Notes under the pieces: model-generated
Told to the model about the DNA's origin: nothing
Databases searched by the model: none
The model's input: only the letters and a program-made list of their open reading frames with translations
Position numbers and translations under genes: made by a program
Shown here: positions 6,030-12,738 of the stretch, piece by piece
Position numbering within the stretch: the stretch's first letter is position 1
Layout: every line of letters begins with the position of its first letter
Assembly (NCBI GenBank): GCA_900543715.1
Contig: UQSX01000070.1
Span: 1 to 15,603, forward strand
Origin: an uncultured Blautia sp.
GTDB taxonomy: Bacteria; Bacillota; Clostridia; Lachnospirales; Lachnospiraceae
DNA: 15,603 nucleotides
Reading direction: 5' to 3'

Positions 6030-6386
6030 TCAATAATTTATCACTACTATCCGAAATGAAATAAAATAGGCACAATCCTGGCACAACATTGGCACACTTC
6101 TGCTCTTTCTCCGCAAATAAATTTTTGCCACCAGGTCTTCTAAAAAATGTCCCATCTTCATCGCAACCCAATTTCCCTCATTGTCCTCAAAAGGCGCAAT
6201 TCCCCTTTTGTCAAAATACAAATCGCGGGCCGTCCTGAATGGGGAGATCCCCATGATTGCCGCTACATCACTGCCGCCAATCCCGCGGCGGCGGTAGGCA
6301 AGCCATTCCTCCTCCGGCAAGTCTGCTGTTTCTACCAGAACCAGCGGCGTATGCCTTTTTTTCTGCAAACCAACTTCCGCAGCCAT
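6030..6386 (-). pseudogene. Truncated YqaJ-type phage exonuclease/recombinase
   Basis: The first 88 or so residues have the N-terminal signature of the YqaJ/lambda-exonuclease-like fold: EEWLAYRRRGIGGSDVAAIM (27-46), SPF, a LYFDKRG stretch and GHFLEDLVAK. The normal protein is roughly 300 residues and continues with further catalytic acidic residues and a QQ/YY-type core. Here homology stops near position 6120. An FAEKE stretch in the neighbouring frame suggests a small insertion or deletion first, and then the sequence becomes unrelated before the stop. The product cannot be an active nuclease. The break lies close to the start of the defence module, so cargo insertion or deletion probably destroyed the gene. 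Its start (ATGATGAATG overlap) is coupled to the small ORF upstream. Confidence 0.75.
6069..6097 (+). repeat. Three GGCACA(A) motifs at 11-bp spacing
   Basis: GGCACAA begins at 6069 and 6080 and GGCACAC at 6091, all on the same face of the helix. They fall in the region where YqaJ homology has been lost. Function is unknown. Confidence 0.4.
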
Positions 6387-6389
6387 TCA

Positions 6390-6551
6390 TCATGCCACCT
6401 TCCGTATTCTGCGCGGAATTGGGATAGTCCGGACCGCTACGTTGCGATCCCAGTTATGAAGATAGCTTTTCTGGTTCTCCGGCTGTCTCTTAGGATAATA
6501 GCCGGTTCTTTTTACTCCACTTTCCTGTGCCTTGTTTCTTCTTACATTCAT
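6390..6551 (-). CDS. Small basic phage-type protein (53 aa)
   Basis: The ORF starts at ATG 6551 after AAGGCGG (about 7 bases upstream) and ends with TGA overlapping the ATGATGAATG that starts the YqaJ remnant. The 53-residue product is strongly basic (RRNKAQ, KRTGYYPKRQP, IPRRIRK) with several aromatic residues and no membrane segment. I do not recognise a family. The tight coupling to a YqaJ gene suggests a small accessory gene of a phage or conjugative-element recombination operon. It may no longer matter, since the partner gene is broken. Confidence 0.45.
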   Translation of the reverse strand: MNVRRNKAQESGVKRTGYYPKRQPENQKSYLHNWDRNVAVRTIPIPRRIRKVA

Positions 6552-6679
6552 GTCTGTACCGCCTTTCTTAAATTAGTATCTATCCTCAAAGCCATATCAG
6601 CATTTGGGCAATAAAAAAAAGCGAGAACGGCTAAGGGCAAACGCCTGACGTCCATAGTTATCCCATGAACCAAAGTCAT
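6548..6679 (-). CDS. Possible 43-aa ORF overlapping the 53-aa gene
   Basis: ATG at 6679 to TGA at 6548-6550, with an ATGA overlap into the 53-residue gene, a classic coupling arrangement. The product (MTLVHGITMDVRRLPLAVLA..., 43 residues) has a hydrophobic stretch around LPLAVLAFFY followed by a polar tail. The ribosome site is weak. The ORF runs through the 3' arm and T-tract of a strong hairpin (6620-6686), so either it is translated or transcription often stops inside it. Low confidence as a protein gene. Confidence 0.3.
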   Translation of the reverse strand: MTLVHGITMDVRRLPLAVLAFFYCPNADMALRIDTNLRKAVQT

Positions 6680-6686
6680 TCTCGCT
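6612..6686 (-). terminator. Hairpin with T8 tract, terminator or structured RNA
   Basis: On the minus strand AGCGAGAA (6679-6686) pairs with TTCTCGCT (6620-6627), enclosing about 51 bases that include a GGC-GTTT-GCC mini-hairpin (6636-6645). Eight T follow (6613-6620). This looks like an intrinsic terminator with a large structured loop, or the 3' end of a small RNA. It lies in front of the small phage-type genes and could attenuate their expression. I recognise no Rfam family. Confidence 0.4.
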
Positions 6687-7252
6687 GAAAAATAAAACCT
6701 CTAAAATAAAAAGAGCCAGTAATACACCGTCCCAAAGGGCACAGTGATACTACTGACACAATCATACAAACTTGACAACGTGTGCAATGCGGATATCTGA
6801 CCGCTCACAGATTCTAAAATCTGTATGTCTATACAAGATACGCACAAAAATCAATTACAAGCCAAGTTTAACACAATATATTGTTATAGTCAATATTTTA
6901 ATTCTATATATAGTGTTTATTTCTTACTTACTAAAAAGATAATCCGGGCGGCTCCAACAAATTTTTTAAAATTTTTTCATTTGGTGCAGAAAAACAGCCC
7001 AACCTGTCCTTTTTATATGTCATAAGAAGCAATTTTAAAACACTAAAAATGTTTCTTATATTTTCTGTACATTGAAAATTTCATAACATAGACCAGGAGT
7101 TATACAGGTGCAAGAGGACAGTATGCGATGACCCATGAGCGTACCCACTGCCTAACTGCCGCATAGCGGCGCCTGAAAATACGCGGCGGACTCCACCAGC
7201 GTAGGAAAAGACCTGGAACACTATGCGAAAAAAATATTAAAAAATTTGCTAA
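6687..7252. other. Long region without a convincing gene
   Basis: The stretch is A+T-rich from about 6830 to 7080. It includes a 7-bp inverted repeat (ACAGATT-CTAA-AATCTGT near 6808-6825) and a lone TTGACA (about 6772). Positions 7081-7200 are distinctly richer in G+C (for example GCCGCATAGCGGC and CGCGGCGG) but open only short frames on both strands. They look like the remnant of a lost gene. An origin of transfer, a decayed relaxase end or a control region for the integrase genes are all possible; nothing in the sequence decides between them. Confidence 0.5.
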
Positions 7253-7369
7253 TTGCAGTTGAAAAGTGCTAGGTTCACTTCGTATATAATAAATAGAGGA
7301 CAATTATCACATGGACTACGCTGATTCCGCTTCAACTGCAAAGAAAGGAGCGTATATATGGCAGTTGAA
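7253..7369 (+). promoter_or_regulatory. Excisionase promoter and repeat-bounded leader
   Basis: TTGAAA (7259-7264) and TATATA/TATAAT (7283-7290) give a plausible promoter with 18 to 20 bases between. TTGCAGTTGAA (7253-7263) overlaps the -35 and is repeated inverted and exact at 7331-7341. Nine bases of it recur in direct orientation at 7361-7369, the first codons of the excisionase. In the mRNA, 7331-7339 can pair with 7361-7369 (9 bp). That places the ribosome site AAAGGAG and the ATG in a 21-base loop. Confidence 0.5.
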
Positions 7370-7564
7370 GAAATGAACTTAAATACTCAAGCCAATTCAG
7401 AAAAGCGAACCTACTCGGTTCAAGAGATTGCAGAAATTCTGCAGATCAGCCGGAGCATGGCATACAACCTTTGCAAACAGTCTCTTTTTAAAACTGTAAA
7501 GGTTGGAAAATATGTCAGAGTTTCCAAACCCTCCTTTGATGATTGGCTTGACAGCAAAAAATAA
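7358..7564 (+). CDS. xis: Excisionase / HTH_17 DNA-binding protein
   Basis: This 68-residue protein has one MerR-like winged helix-turn-helix of the excisionase (HTH_17) type: TYSVQEIAEILQISRSMAYN (18-37) as helix-turn-helix, then KTVKVGKYVRVSKPSFDDWL as the wing and last helix. Such proteins bind element ends, bend DNA and turn the integrase toward excision. It lies 14 bases upstream of the integrase on the same strand, the usual xis-int order. AAAGGAG lies about 8 bases before the ATG. The first 17 residues are polar and probably disordered. A purely regulatory role on the int promoter is also possible. Confidence 0.85.
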   Translation: MAVEEMNLNTQANSEKRTYSVQEIAEILQISRSMAYNLCKQSLFKTVKVGKYVRVSKPSFDDWLDSKK

Positions 7565-7578
7565 AGGAGAATCAGTAT

Positions 7579-8961
7579 ATGGCATCTATTGTAAAAAGAG
7601 GTAAATCTTACTCTGTTGTTTATTATATTGGTAAAAAGCAGTTATGGGAATCCGGTCTTAGTTATGCCGCAGCAAAAGCATTTAAAGCTAAAGTTGAGCT
7701 TGACCAGTCAGCAAAAGAGAAAACAGACAAGTCCCCGGCAAGTGAAAAAGACAGGACTGTCAATGAATTTCTTTATGAGTTCATTGAAAAATACGGCATC
7801 AAAAAATGGGGTGCTTCCAGCTTTGACGGCAATATCGGACTGATAGAAAATTATGTCCGCCCATATCTGGGAGAGAAAAAGCTTCGTGCAGTTAAAACCA
7901 AGACCGTGGATGATTATTATCATTATTTAGAAACAGAGGCCGAACCCGCTATGAATATGGGAAAACCCATGAGGGATCATATAACAGCTTCGACCATCCA
8001 CGATATACACAAGCTGCTGAGGTGCGCGTTCAATCTTGCTGTACGCTGGGAATACATAAGTAAAAATCCCTTTATCAATGCAACTCTACCGGAGCATGAG
8101 GAAAAAGAGCGGGTGGTTTTATCGTCAGAACAGGTTTTAAGAGTTTTGAAATTTACCTGCCGGCCGGAACATTATGATTACTATACTATGTACTGTGCCA
8201 TTCTGATTGCCATTGGCTGCACTACACGCGGCGGAGAAATCGGGGGACTGCAGTGGGATCGTGTAGACTACGAAAACCGCCAGCTGAACATTGACAGGGC
8301 AATCGACCGTGTAAGTAAGAAAAGTATGGAGAAACTGTCCAAGTTAGAAATTCTTTTTAAGTTTCCAAACCTTTTTCCGGGAACAAAGACGGTCATTGTA
8401 TTGAAACAGCCAAAGACCAAAGGAAGTGTAAGAATGGTGGAGACTCCCAGGATTGTCCTGGACGCGCTCCGGGCATTAAAGGATATGCAGGAAAAATTAA
8501 AGGCAGAGTTAGGCCCGGAAGGATATATGGACTATGATCTGGTAATCTGTCAGGCAAACGGCCGCCCCATTATGACCGAACATTTAAACAAGCGATTCAA
8601 AGATATCCTGACAGAAATGAATGACCCGGAAATCAATCCGGAAGAAGTTGTTTTCCATAGCCTGAGACATACCAGCGCTTCTACAAAGCTGCTGCTCTCC
8701 AATGGAGATTATAACTCGGTTAAGCACGCCGGCGGCTGGGCAAACTTAGAAATGCTGACAAGACGGTATGGCTCCCATTCCTTTGAAAGTGACAGAGAGA
8801 AGCTTGCGCAGAAGATGGATGATTTTCTGGACAGTAGTACCAGCGCGCCGGCGCCGACAACGGCAACCGACGCAGAACAGGCGTTAAAGGCATTAGCACA
8901 ATCCAATCCGGATTTGCTAATGCAAATCGTTAAGTCTATCCAGTCTGCTAATACGGATTAA
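7579..8961 (+). CDS. int: Tyrosine recombinase integrase of the element
   Basis: The 460-residue phage/ICE-type integrase has an N-terminal arm-binding region (1-55), a SAM-like core-binding domain (about 58-165, TVNEFLYEFIEKYG, VKTKTVDDYYHYL) and a catalytic domain (about 175-415). Catalytic residues are R217 in CTTRGGEIGGLQW, K281 in the beta-hairpin, H360 and R363 in HSLRHTSAS, H383 with W387 in HAGGW, and nucleophile Y397 in RRYGSHSF. The C-terminal tail (420-460) is Ala/Thr-rich and then helical, beyond the usual end of the family core. AAAGGAG precedes the ATG by about 9 bases. It recombines the element with the tRNA-Arg gene 260 bases downstream (inferred from position). No defect is visible. 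The last 70 bases of the gene already contain TATTAGCA-type motifs. Confidence 0.95.
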   Translation: MASIVKRGKSYSVVYYIGKKQLWESGLSYAAAKAFKAKVELDQSAKEKTDKSPASEKDRTVNEFLYEFIEKYGIKKWGASSFDGNIGLIENYVRPYLGEKKLRAVKTKTVDDYYHYLETEAEPAMNMGKPMRDHITASTIHDIHKLLRCAFNLAVRWEYISKNPFINATLPEHEEKERVVLSSEQVLRVLKFTCRPEHYDYYTMYCAILIAIGCTTRGGEIGGLQWDRVDYENRQLNIDRAIDRVSKKSMEKLSKLEILFKFPNLFPGTKTVIVLKQPKTKGSVRMVETPRIVLDALRALKDMQEKLKAELGPEGYMDYDLVICQANGRPIMTEHLNKRFKDILTEMNDPEINPEEVVFHSLRHTSASTKLLLSNGDYNSVKHAGGWANLEMLTRRYGSHSFESDREKLAQKMDDFLDSSTSAPAPTTATDAEQALKALAQSNPDLLMQIVKSIQSANTD

Positions 8962-9146
8962 ATTTATTAGCAGAAATTTTGCTAACAGAAAAAATCGTAT
9001 TAGCAGAACATACGAAAATACCTGTCCGGAAACCTCTCCAAAGAACAATTTTATTAGCAAAAAAATTCTTTGGAAAAACTGTAAAAAACCGTTCAACTCG
9101 TATTAGCAAGAAAAAATTTATTAGCAGGTTTTCAATTTTATTAGCA
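8892..9146. repeat. TATTAGCA repeat cluster (candidate integrase arm sites)
   Basis: Exact TATTAGCA copies start at 8965, 8998, 9052, 9101, 9119 and 9139 on the plus strand, with one on the minus strand at 8946-8953. Seven-base versions lie at 8892-8898 and, inverted, at 8915-8921; a near copy inverted is at 8979-8986. Some share flanks (ATTTTATTAGCA, CGTATTAGCA). The copy at 9052-9059 sits exactly in the middle of a 9-bp inverted repeat (TCCAAAGAA 9037-9045 and TTCTTTGGA 9066-9074). Located between the integrase stop and the tRNA, they fit arm-type binding sites of a tyrosine integrase, as known for lambda and Tn916. This is inference. Confidence 0.65.
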
Positions 9147-9169
9147 AATTTTCAAATCAGCAGAAAAAC

Positions 9170-9207
9170 AAAAAAGCCGAAAACCTAGTAAAATCAAGGC
9201 TTTCGGC
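9170..9207 (-). terminator. Terminator behind the tRNA-Arg gene
   Basis: On the minus strand a stem of 10 positions with one mismatch (9198-9207 with 9176-9185, GCCGAAA/TTTCGGC core) is followed by six T (9170-9175). It ends transcription from the tRNA 12 bases past its 3' end. With the stem on both strands, it may also limit integrase read-through. Confidence 0.75.
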
Positions 9208-9218
9208 GTTGTGTCCAA

Positions 9219-9292
9219 CGTTCCTGAGCGGATTCGAACCGCTGGCCTTCCGCTTAGGAGGCGGACGCTCTATCCTGCTGAGCTACAGAAAC
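9219..9292 (-). tRNA. tRNA-Arg(CCT)
   Basis: This is a 74-base cloverleaf on the minus strand. The acceptor stem is GTTTCTG with CAGGAAC (one G-T pair), the D arm contains GCTCAGCAGGATAGAGC, the anticodon stem TCCGC/GCGGA encloses loop CTCCTAA (anticodon CCT, reading AGG, arginine), and the T arm has GGTTCGAATCC. The discriminator base is G and CCA is not encoded. The 3' end points toward the integrase, which is the standard target arrangement for tyrosine integrases, so the right attachment site most likely lies in the 3' half (about 9219-9250). Confidence 0.93.
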
Positions 9293-9314
9293 ATATGCAT
9301 CATATGCATTTTAC

Positions 9315-9341
9315 TGCGGGCCGTAATTCATACGGCCCGCA
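9315..9341. repeat. Strong 11-bp hairpin between tRNA and DUF3881 gene
   Basis: TGCGGGCCGTA and TACGGCCCGCA enclose a 5-base loop. It follows the DUF3881 gene stop by about 30 bases on the minus strand and would end that transcript before the tRNA. However, it lacks a T-tract in either direction, so it may act as an mRNA-end stabiliser or weak terminator. Just beyond it, ATATGCAT is repeated in tandem (about 9293-9309) in front of the tRNA. Confidence 0.5.
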
Positions 9342-9370
9342 ATATATAATAACCTATATTGGGAAAAAAA

Positions 9371-10249
9371 TCAAGCCTCAAATTTCAAAGTTCCCTGCAT
9401 CCACACCTGGCCTTTAAAACGGCGGCCTGTTTTGGGCTCTCCTAAGAGGTCCTGTTTGTTGATTATCACATGGAAAACCATGTCATTACAGTCCAGGGTC
9501 AGATTGTAAATCTCCTCGCCTGTTATCCTGTTTTTGTTCAAATCAACCGCTGTTATCCCGCCAATGACCGAATACTGGTCGCATTCAACACCGCAGGGCA
9601 TGAAGCAGGTTTCTATGATGGAGTACACATCCTCATGGGCAATGCGCCTGGACACCATGGAATAGAGGTCGATGTCTTCAATGGTCAGCGTCTCGATGGC
9701 ATCCTCGTCCCCGCGCTTGGCTGCTTCCAAGAGACTGCTGCGCTTGCGGGCGGCCATCCTGGAATCCTCGGCCTGCTGTTCTGTTTTCTGGATGGGAAGC
9801 AGGATTCGGCCCTGGACACACAACCCTGTCAGGGCTGCGCCGTGAGGAAGGACTGCCTGGCGCCCGGCGTGCCGCATACGGTACTCCATGGAGTTTTCTA
9901 TATAGAAAATCAGGGAAATCCCCACCCTGTATTCGTCCAGCAGTCCGGCGTATGTCTCCCGCTCCGTATGGCGCTGGACGGAACATTCTGCATCAGAGCT
10001 TACATCTGTGCTGGTAACATAAGGAAAGTAATACTCCCGGCTGAAGGTTCCCTTGGGGCTCATCTCACCAGCCATGGCAACACCCATGCCAGGGGCTGTC
10101 TCTGCCCGCAGTTCGCAGAACGTACTGCCTTCCCGTTCAGATAGCTGTCCTATGCGCTCAGCCTCTTTTGCCAGGCGCCGCAGCAGTTTTTCCATATCCT
10201 GTTTCTTCTGGTACATACTGAATCCAATGGTCCGCATAAACTTATGCAT
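9371..10249 (-). CDS. DUF3881 family protein
   Basis: This 292-residue protein of unknown function is typical of Lachnospiraceae and related Clostridia. I place the start at the ATG at 10249 (MHKFMRTIGFSMY) because AAAGAGGG sits about 7 bases upstream and because the family starts with this M-H-K-F-x-R-x-I-G-F pattern. The longer frame back to 10348 has no ribosome site. The protein has no signal peptide or membrane segments. It shows ETAPGMGVAMAGEM and a LIFYIENSMEY segment in the first half, a Lys/Arg-rich linker, and ETLTIEDIDLYSMVSRRI followed by IIETCFMPCGVECDQYSVIG in the second half, which are family features as I recall them. It is divergent from the mannose operon and stands alone. 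Confidence 0.85.
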   Translation of the reverse strand: MHKFMRTIGFSMYQKKQDMEKLLRRLAKEAERIGQLSEREGSTFCELRAETAPGMGVAMAGEMSPKGTFSREYYFPYVTSTDVSSDAECSVQRHTERETYAGLLDEYRVGISLIFYIENSMEYRMRHAGRQAVLPHGAALTGLCVQGRILLPIQKTEQQAEDSRMAARKRSSLLEAAKRGDEDAIETLTIEDIDLYSMVSRRIAHEDVYSIIETCFMPCGVECDQYSVIGGITAVDLNKNRITGEEIYNLTLDCNDMVFHVIINKQDLLGEPKTGRRFKGQVWMQGTLKFEA

Positions 10250-10567
10250 GTTGTCACCCTCTTTCCTGAATCTATCATCATAAGCAATATTGTTTATCAG
10301 ACAACAAAGAGGCAAAAGGAACACCTTCGCCTCATCATCTTTGCCCATTATATACTACTTTATAGCAGATTACCAGTATTTTTTCTTAGGACAGGCTAAA
10401 TTATGCGCTGAATTAATAGAATGGAGGTTTTTTTGATGGATTGTACCGTTGCATAAAAAGCAGGATTTCATATGCTGGAAATAAACCTGGGCATTATGGG
10501 ACAAAATGGATGTTCCAAAATGGCCTGGCGGCAAAACAATAAAAGATAAAGGAAGGGGTAGAAGAAC
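10250..10567. other. Divergent intergenic region upstream of manA-like gene
   Basis: This region holds no certain gene. TTGCAT (about 10449) and TATGCT (10471) are 16 bases apart and could be a weak promoter for the operon. A very short ORF (ATG 10436, MDCTVA) follows GGAGG, and a 25-codon ORF (10472-10549) follows AGGA at a reasonable distance; either could be a leader peptide. No convincing catabolite-responsive element is seen. Confidence 0.35.
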
Positions 10568-11653
10568 ATGTCAGATTCATATGGGCCATTAAAACTTAGG
10601 GGGGAGCGTGTGTGGAGGACCTATACAGGGGGCAGGGAAATTGGACGTATCCATGGCGAACAGGGGGCAAAGGACGGCCATTTCCCGGAAGAATGGATGT
10701 TTTCCACAACAAGGGCGCTGAATGCAGGCCGGGAGGAGATAGAGGAAGGAATCTGCCGTCTGGATGAAGACAGGGAGATATCCCTCAAGCAGCTTATCCT
10801 GTCCAATCCGGAGGAAATGCTGGGAAAGGGACATGTGGGCAGATGGGGAGCGTCAACAGGCGTCCTGATTAAAATGATAGACAGTGAGGAGCGCCTGACC
10901 ATACAGGTCCATCCGGACCGTGAGAAGGCCGGACGCCTTTTTAACAGCCGGTTCGGCAAGACGGAATGTTGGTACATACTGGGCACCAGAAGCGACGGTC
11001 AGGAGCCTGCCTGCATCTATCTGGGGTTTAAGGAAGGAATCACCAGGGAGGAGTGGGTGAGATGTTTTGAGCGGCAGGACTATGTTAAAATGTTAAGCCT
11101 GCTCAACAGAATCCAGGTAACCCCCGGGGAAACGTATCTTGTTAAAGGGGGAGTTCCCCATGCAATCGGAAGCGGCTGTATGATAATTGAAATCCAGGAA
11201 CCCTCGGATTACACCATACGGGTGGAGAAGGTAACGCCGTCCGGGTTCCGGATAGATGACAGGATGTGCCACCAGGGTCTGGGCTTTGAGAAGATGTTTG
11301 ACTGCTTTTCCTATTGCGGTATGAGTGAGGATGAGGTAAGGGGACATTTCGGCATCCGCGCAGAGGACGTGGAATGGAGCCAGGGGATTAAACGCAGGAT
11401 TATCGGATATAAGGATACTCCCTGTTTCCAGATAGAGAGGATGGATGTAAAAGGCGCGTGCAGCTTTCAGGGGGATGGGGTATACGGCTGCCTTTATGTG
11501 CTATCAGGGAAAGGCATATTAAAGAGCAGTGCCCATGAATATACAGTTGGAATCAACGACCAGTTCTTTATACCTGCTGTCTCTGGGGAATACACCATAA
11601 CAAGTACCGGCAATGAGCCGGTATCCCTGCTGATGATGCGCGGCCCTCAATAG
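10568..11653 (+). CDS. manA: Class I mannose-6-phosphate isomerase
   Basis: The enzyme interconverts mannose-6-phosphate and fructose-6-phosphate in the cytoplasm. The 361-residue cupin protein shows the zinc ligand set: Q113 and H115 in TIQVHPD, E133 in KTECWYIL, and H198 in GGVPHAIG. The early GRIHGEQ and EEWMFST segments correspond to the N-terminal part of the fold, and the C-terminal cupin half (from about 290, LYVLSGKGIL) is the usual second barrel. Its length is on the long side of the short Firmicutes class. GGAAGGGG lies about 11 bases before the ATG. It heads a same-strand group with two sugar permeases and an alpha-mannosidase, which fixes its role in using mannose released from mannosides. 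Confidence 0.9.
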   Translation: MSDSYGPLKLRGERVWRTYTGGREIGRIHGEQGAKDGHFPEEWMFSTTRALNAGREEIEEGICRLDEDREISLKQLILSNPEEMLGKGHVGRWGASTGVLIKMIDSEERLTIQVHPDREKAGRLFNSRFGKTECWYILGTRSDGQEPACIYLGFKEGITREEWVRCFERQDYVKMLSLLNRIQVTPGETYLVKGGVPHAIGSGCMIIEIQEPSDYTIRVEKVTPSGFRIDDRMCHQGLGFEKMFDCFSYCGMSEDEVRGHFGIRAEDVEWSQGIKRRIIGYKDTPCFQIERMDVKGACSFQGDGVYGCLYVLSGKGILKSSAHEYTVGINDQFFIPAVSGEYTITSTGNEPVSLLMMRGPQ

Positions 11654-11830
11654 GATTATACCTATCAAATAACCAAAAACTGTGCATTTTGCATATTTAT
11701 TATTTAAAAACCACAAAAAACTATAAAGTTTGTAGAAAAAGAAGAAAAAGTGAGGATTTGTACTGTTGTGATAATGCCACAAAAAACCTAAAATAACAGC
11801 AATAGGTTTGATAAGGGGGTAAAGCGACTG
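11654..11830 (+). promoter_or_regulatory. Intergenic region before the permease genes
   Basis: This A+T-rich gap has a possible extended -10, TGTGATAAT (GATAAT at 11770-11775), without a good -35. A 7-bp inverted repeat (AAACCTA 11784-11790, TAGGTTT 11803-11809) stands just before the ribosome site AAGGGGG. No clear terminator follows manA, so both read-through and a separate start are possible. Confidence 0.35.
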
Positions 11831-12721
11831 ATGAGTCAGAAAAAAATACAGACCAGGGCCAATCTGATAGGTTATATCCTGATTTTACCGTGGATTATAG
11901 GAATCATCTGTTTTCAGCTCTGGCCAATCATACATAGTTTCCTAATGTCATTTACGAATTATAACCTGCTGAACGAGCCATCCTTCATTGCCCTGGACAA
12001 TTACGGGAAAATGTTTCAGGACGATGTGTTTTACCAGTCGGTCAAGGTTACCTTTAAGTATGTGTTCATAGCGGTGCCTGCCAAGATAGTCTTTGCCCTC
12101 TGTATTGCTTTGATACTGAACATGAAGATTAAGGGGATTGGGATTTTCCGGACGGTTTACTATATCCCGTCCATCCTTGGTTCCAGTATTGCGGTTGCAA
12201 TCCTGTGGAAGGCCCTGTTTGTAAAGGACGGTGTGATTAATGCACTGCTGGCCCAGGTGGGCATTCAAGGGGTATCATGGCTTGGTAATCCCAAATACAC
12301 GCTCTTTACCATTTCCCTGTTGGCAGTGTGGCAGTTTGGGTCATCCATGGTGGTGTTCCTGGCCGGCCTGAAACAGATTCCCTCCTCACTGTATGAAGCG
12401 GCGAGTGTGGACGGCGCAGGCAGGATGGCTAAATTCATACATATAACGCTGCCGGGAATCATGCCGATGATGTCATTTAACATACTGATGCAGACCATTA
12501 ATGCATTCCAGATGTTTGCGGCGCCGTATACTATTTTTAATGGAAGAGGCGGTCCTTTAAATTCCGCCATGCTTTATGTGATTTATCTGTATCAGCATGC
12601 TTTTAAATATTTTAATGTGGGATATGCATCAGCCTTATCCTGGGCCTTACTGGTCATGATTGCCGGCACAGCGCTTATCCTGCATCTGCTGGAAAAGAAG
12701 TTCCTGAATTATGATGATTAG
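11831..12721 (+). CDS. Sugar ABC transporter permease (MalF/UgpA type)
   Basis: This 296-residue inner-membrane subunit of a CUT1-family carbohydrate importer has about six membrane segments (near 12-32, 72-97, 110-130, 158-180, 212-232, 262-288). The cytoplasmic EAA loop, EAASVDGAGRMAKFIHITLP (189-208), docks on the transporter ATPase. It lacks the extra N-terminal segments of E. coli MalF, as is normal for oligosaccharide permeases of this type. AAGGGGG is about 10 bases before the ATG. The partner permease starts 17 bases after its stop. The substrate is not readable from the sequence, but the mannosidase and isomerase in the cluster point to a mannose-containing glycan. Confidence 0.92.
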   Translation: MSQKKIQTRANLIGYILILPWIIGIICFQLWPIIHSFLMSFTNYNLLNEPSFIALDNYGKMFQDDVFYQSVKVTFKYVFIAVPAKIVFALCIALILNMKIKGIGIFRTVYYIPSILGSSIAVAILWKALFVKDGVINALLAQVGIQGVSWLGNPKYTLFTISLLAVWQFGSSMVVFLAGLKQIPSSLYEAASVDGAGRMAKFIHITLPGIMPMMSFNILMQTINAFQMFAAPYTIFNGRGGPLNSAMLYVIYLYQHAFKYFNVGYASALSWALLVMIAGTALILHLLEKKFLNYDD

Positions 12722-12738
12722 GAGAGGAGGGGAACCGA

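Noticed and set aside
6147..6614. Plus-strand 155-codon ORF
   Set aside because: It is antisense to the YqaJ remnant and the small coupled genes, whose minus-strand product has recognisable motifs.
6825..7025. Plus-strand 66-codon ORF
   Set aside because: Its composition reflects A+T-rich DNA, no ribosome site precedes it, and no motif is seen.
7100..7303. Minus-strand 67-codon ORF over the G+C-rich block
   Set aside because: It overlaps the xis promoter region and lacks a ribosome site; arginine- and tryptophan-rich translation looks like a chance frame.
8892..9146. TATTAGCA cluster as a CRISPR array
   Set aside because: The repeats are only 8 bp, spacing is irregular (18 to 54 bp), both orientations occur, and no cas gene is nearby.
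8979..9188. Plus-strand 69-codon ORF after the integrase
   Set aside because: The frame is made of the TATTAGCA repeats and the tRNA terminator; it has no ribosome site.
9470..10144. Plus-strand 224-codon ORF
   Set aside because: It is antisense to the DUF3881 gene, which has the better start and family pattern.
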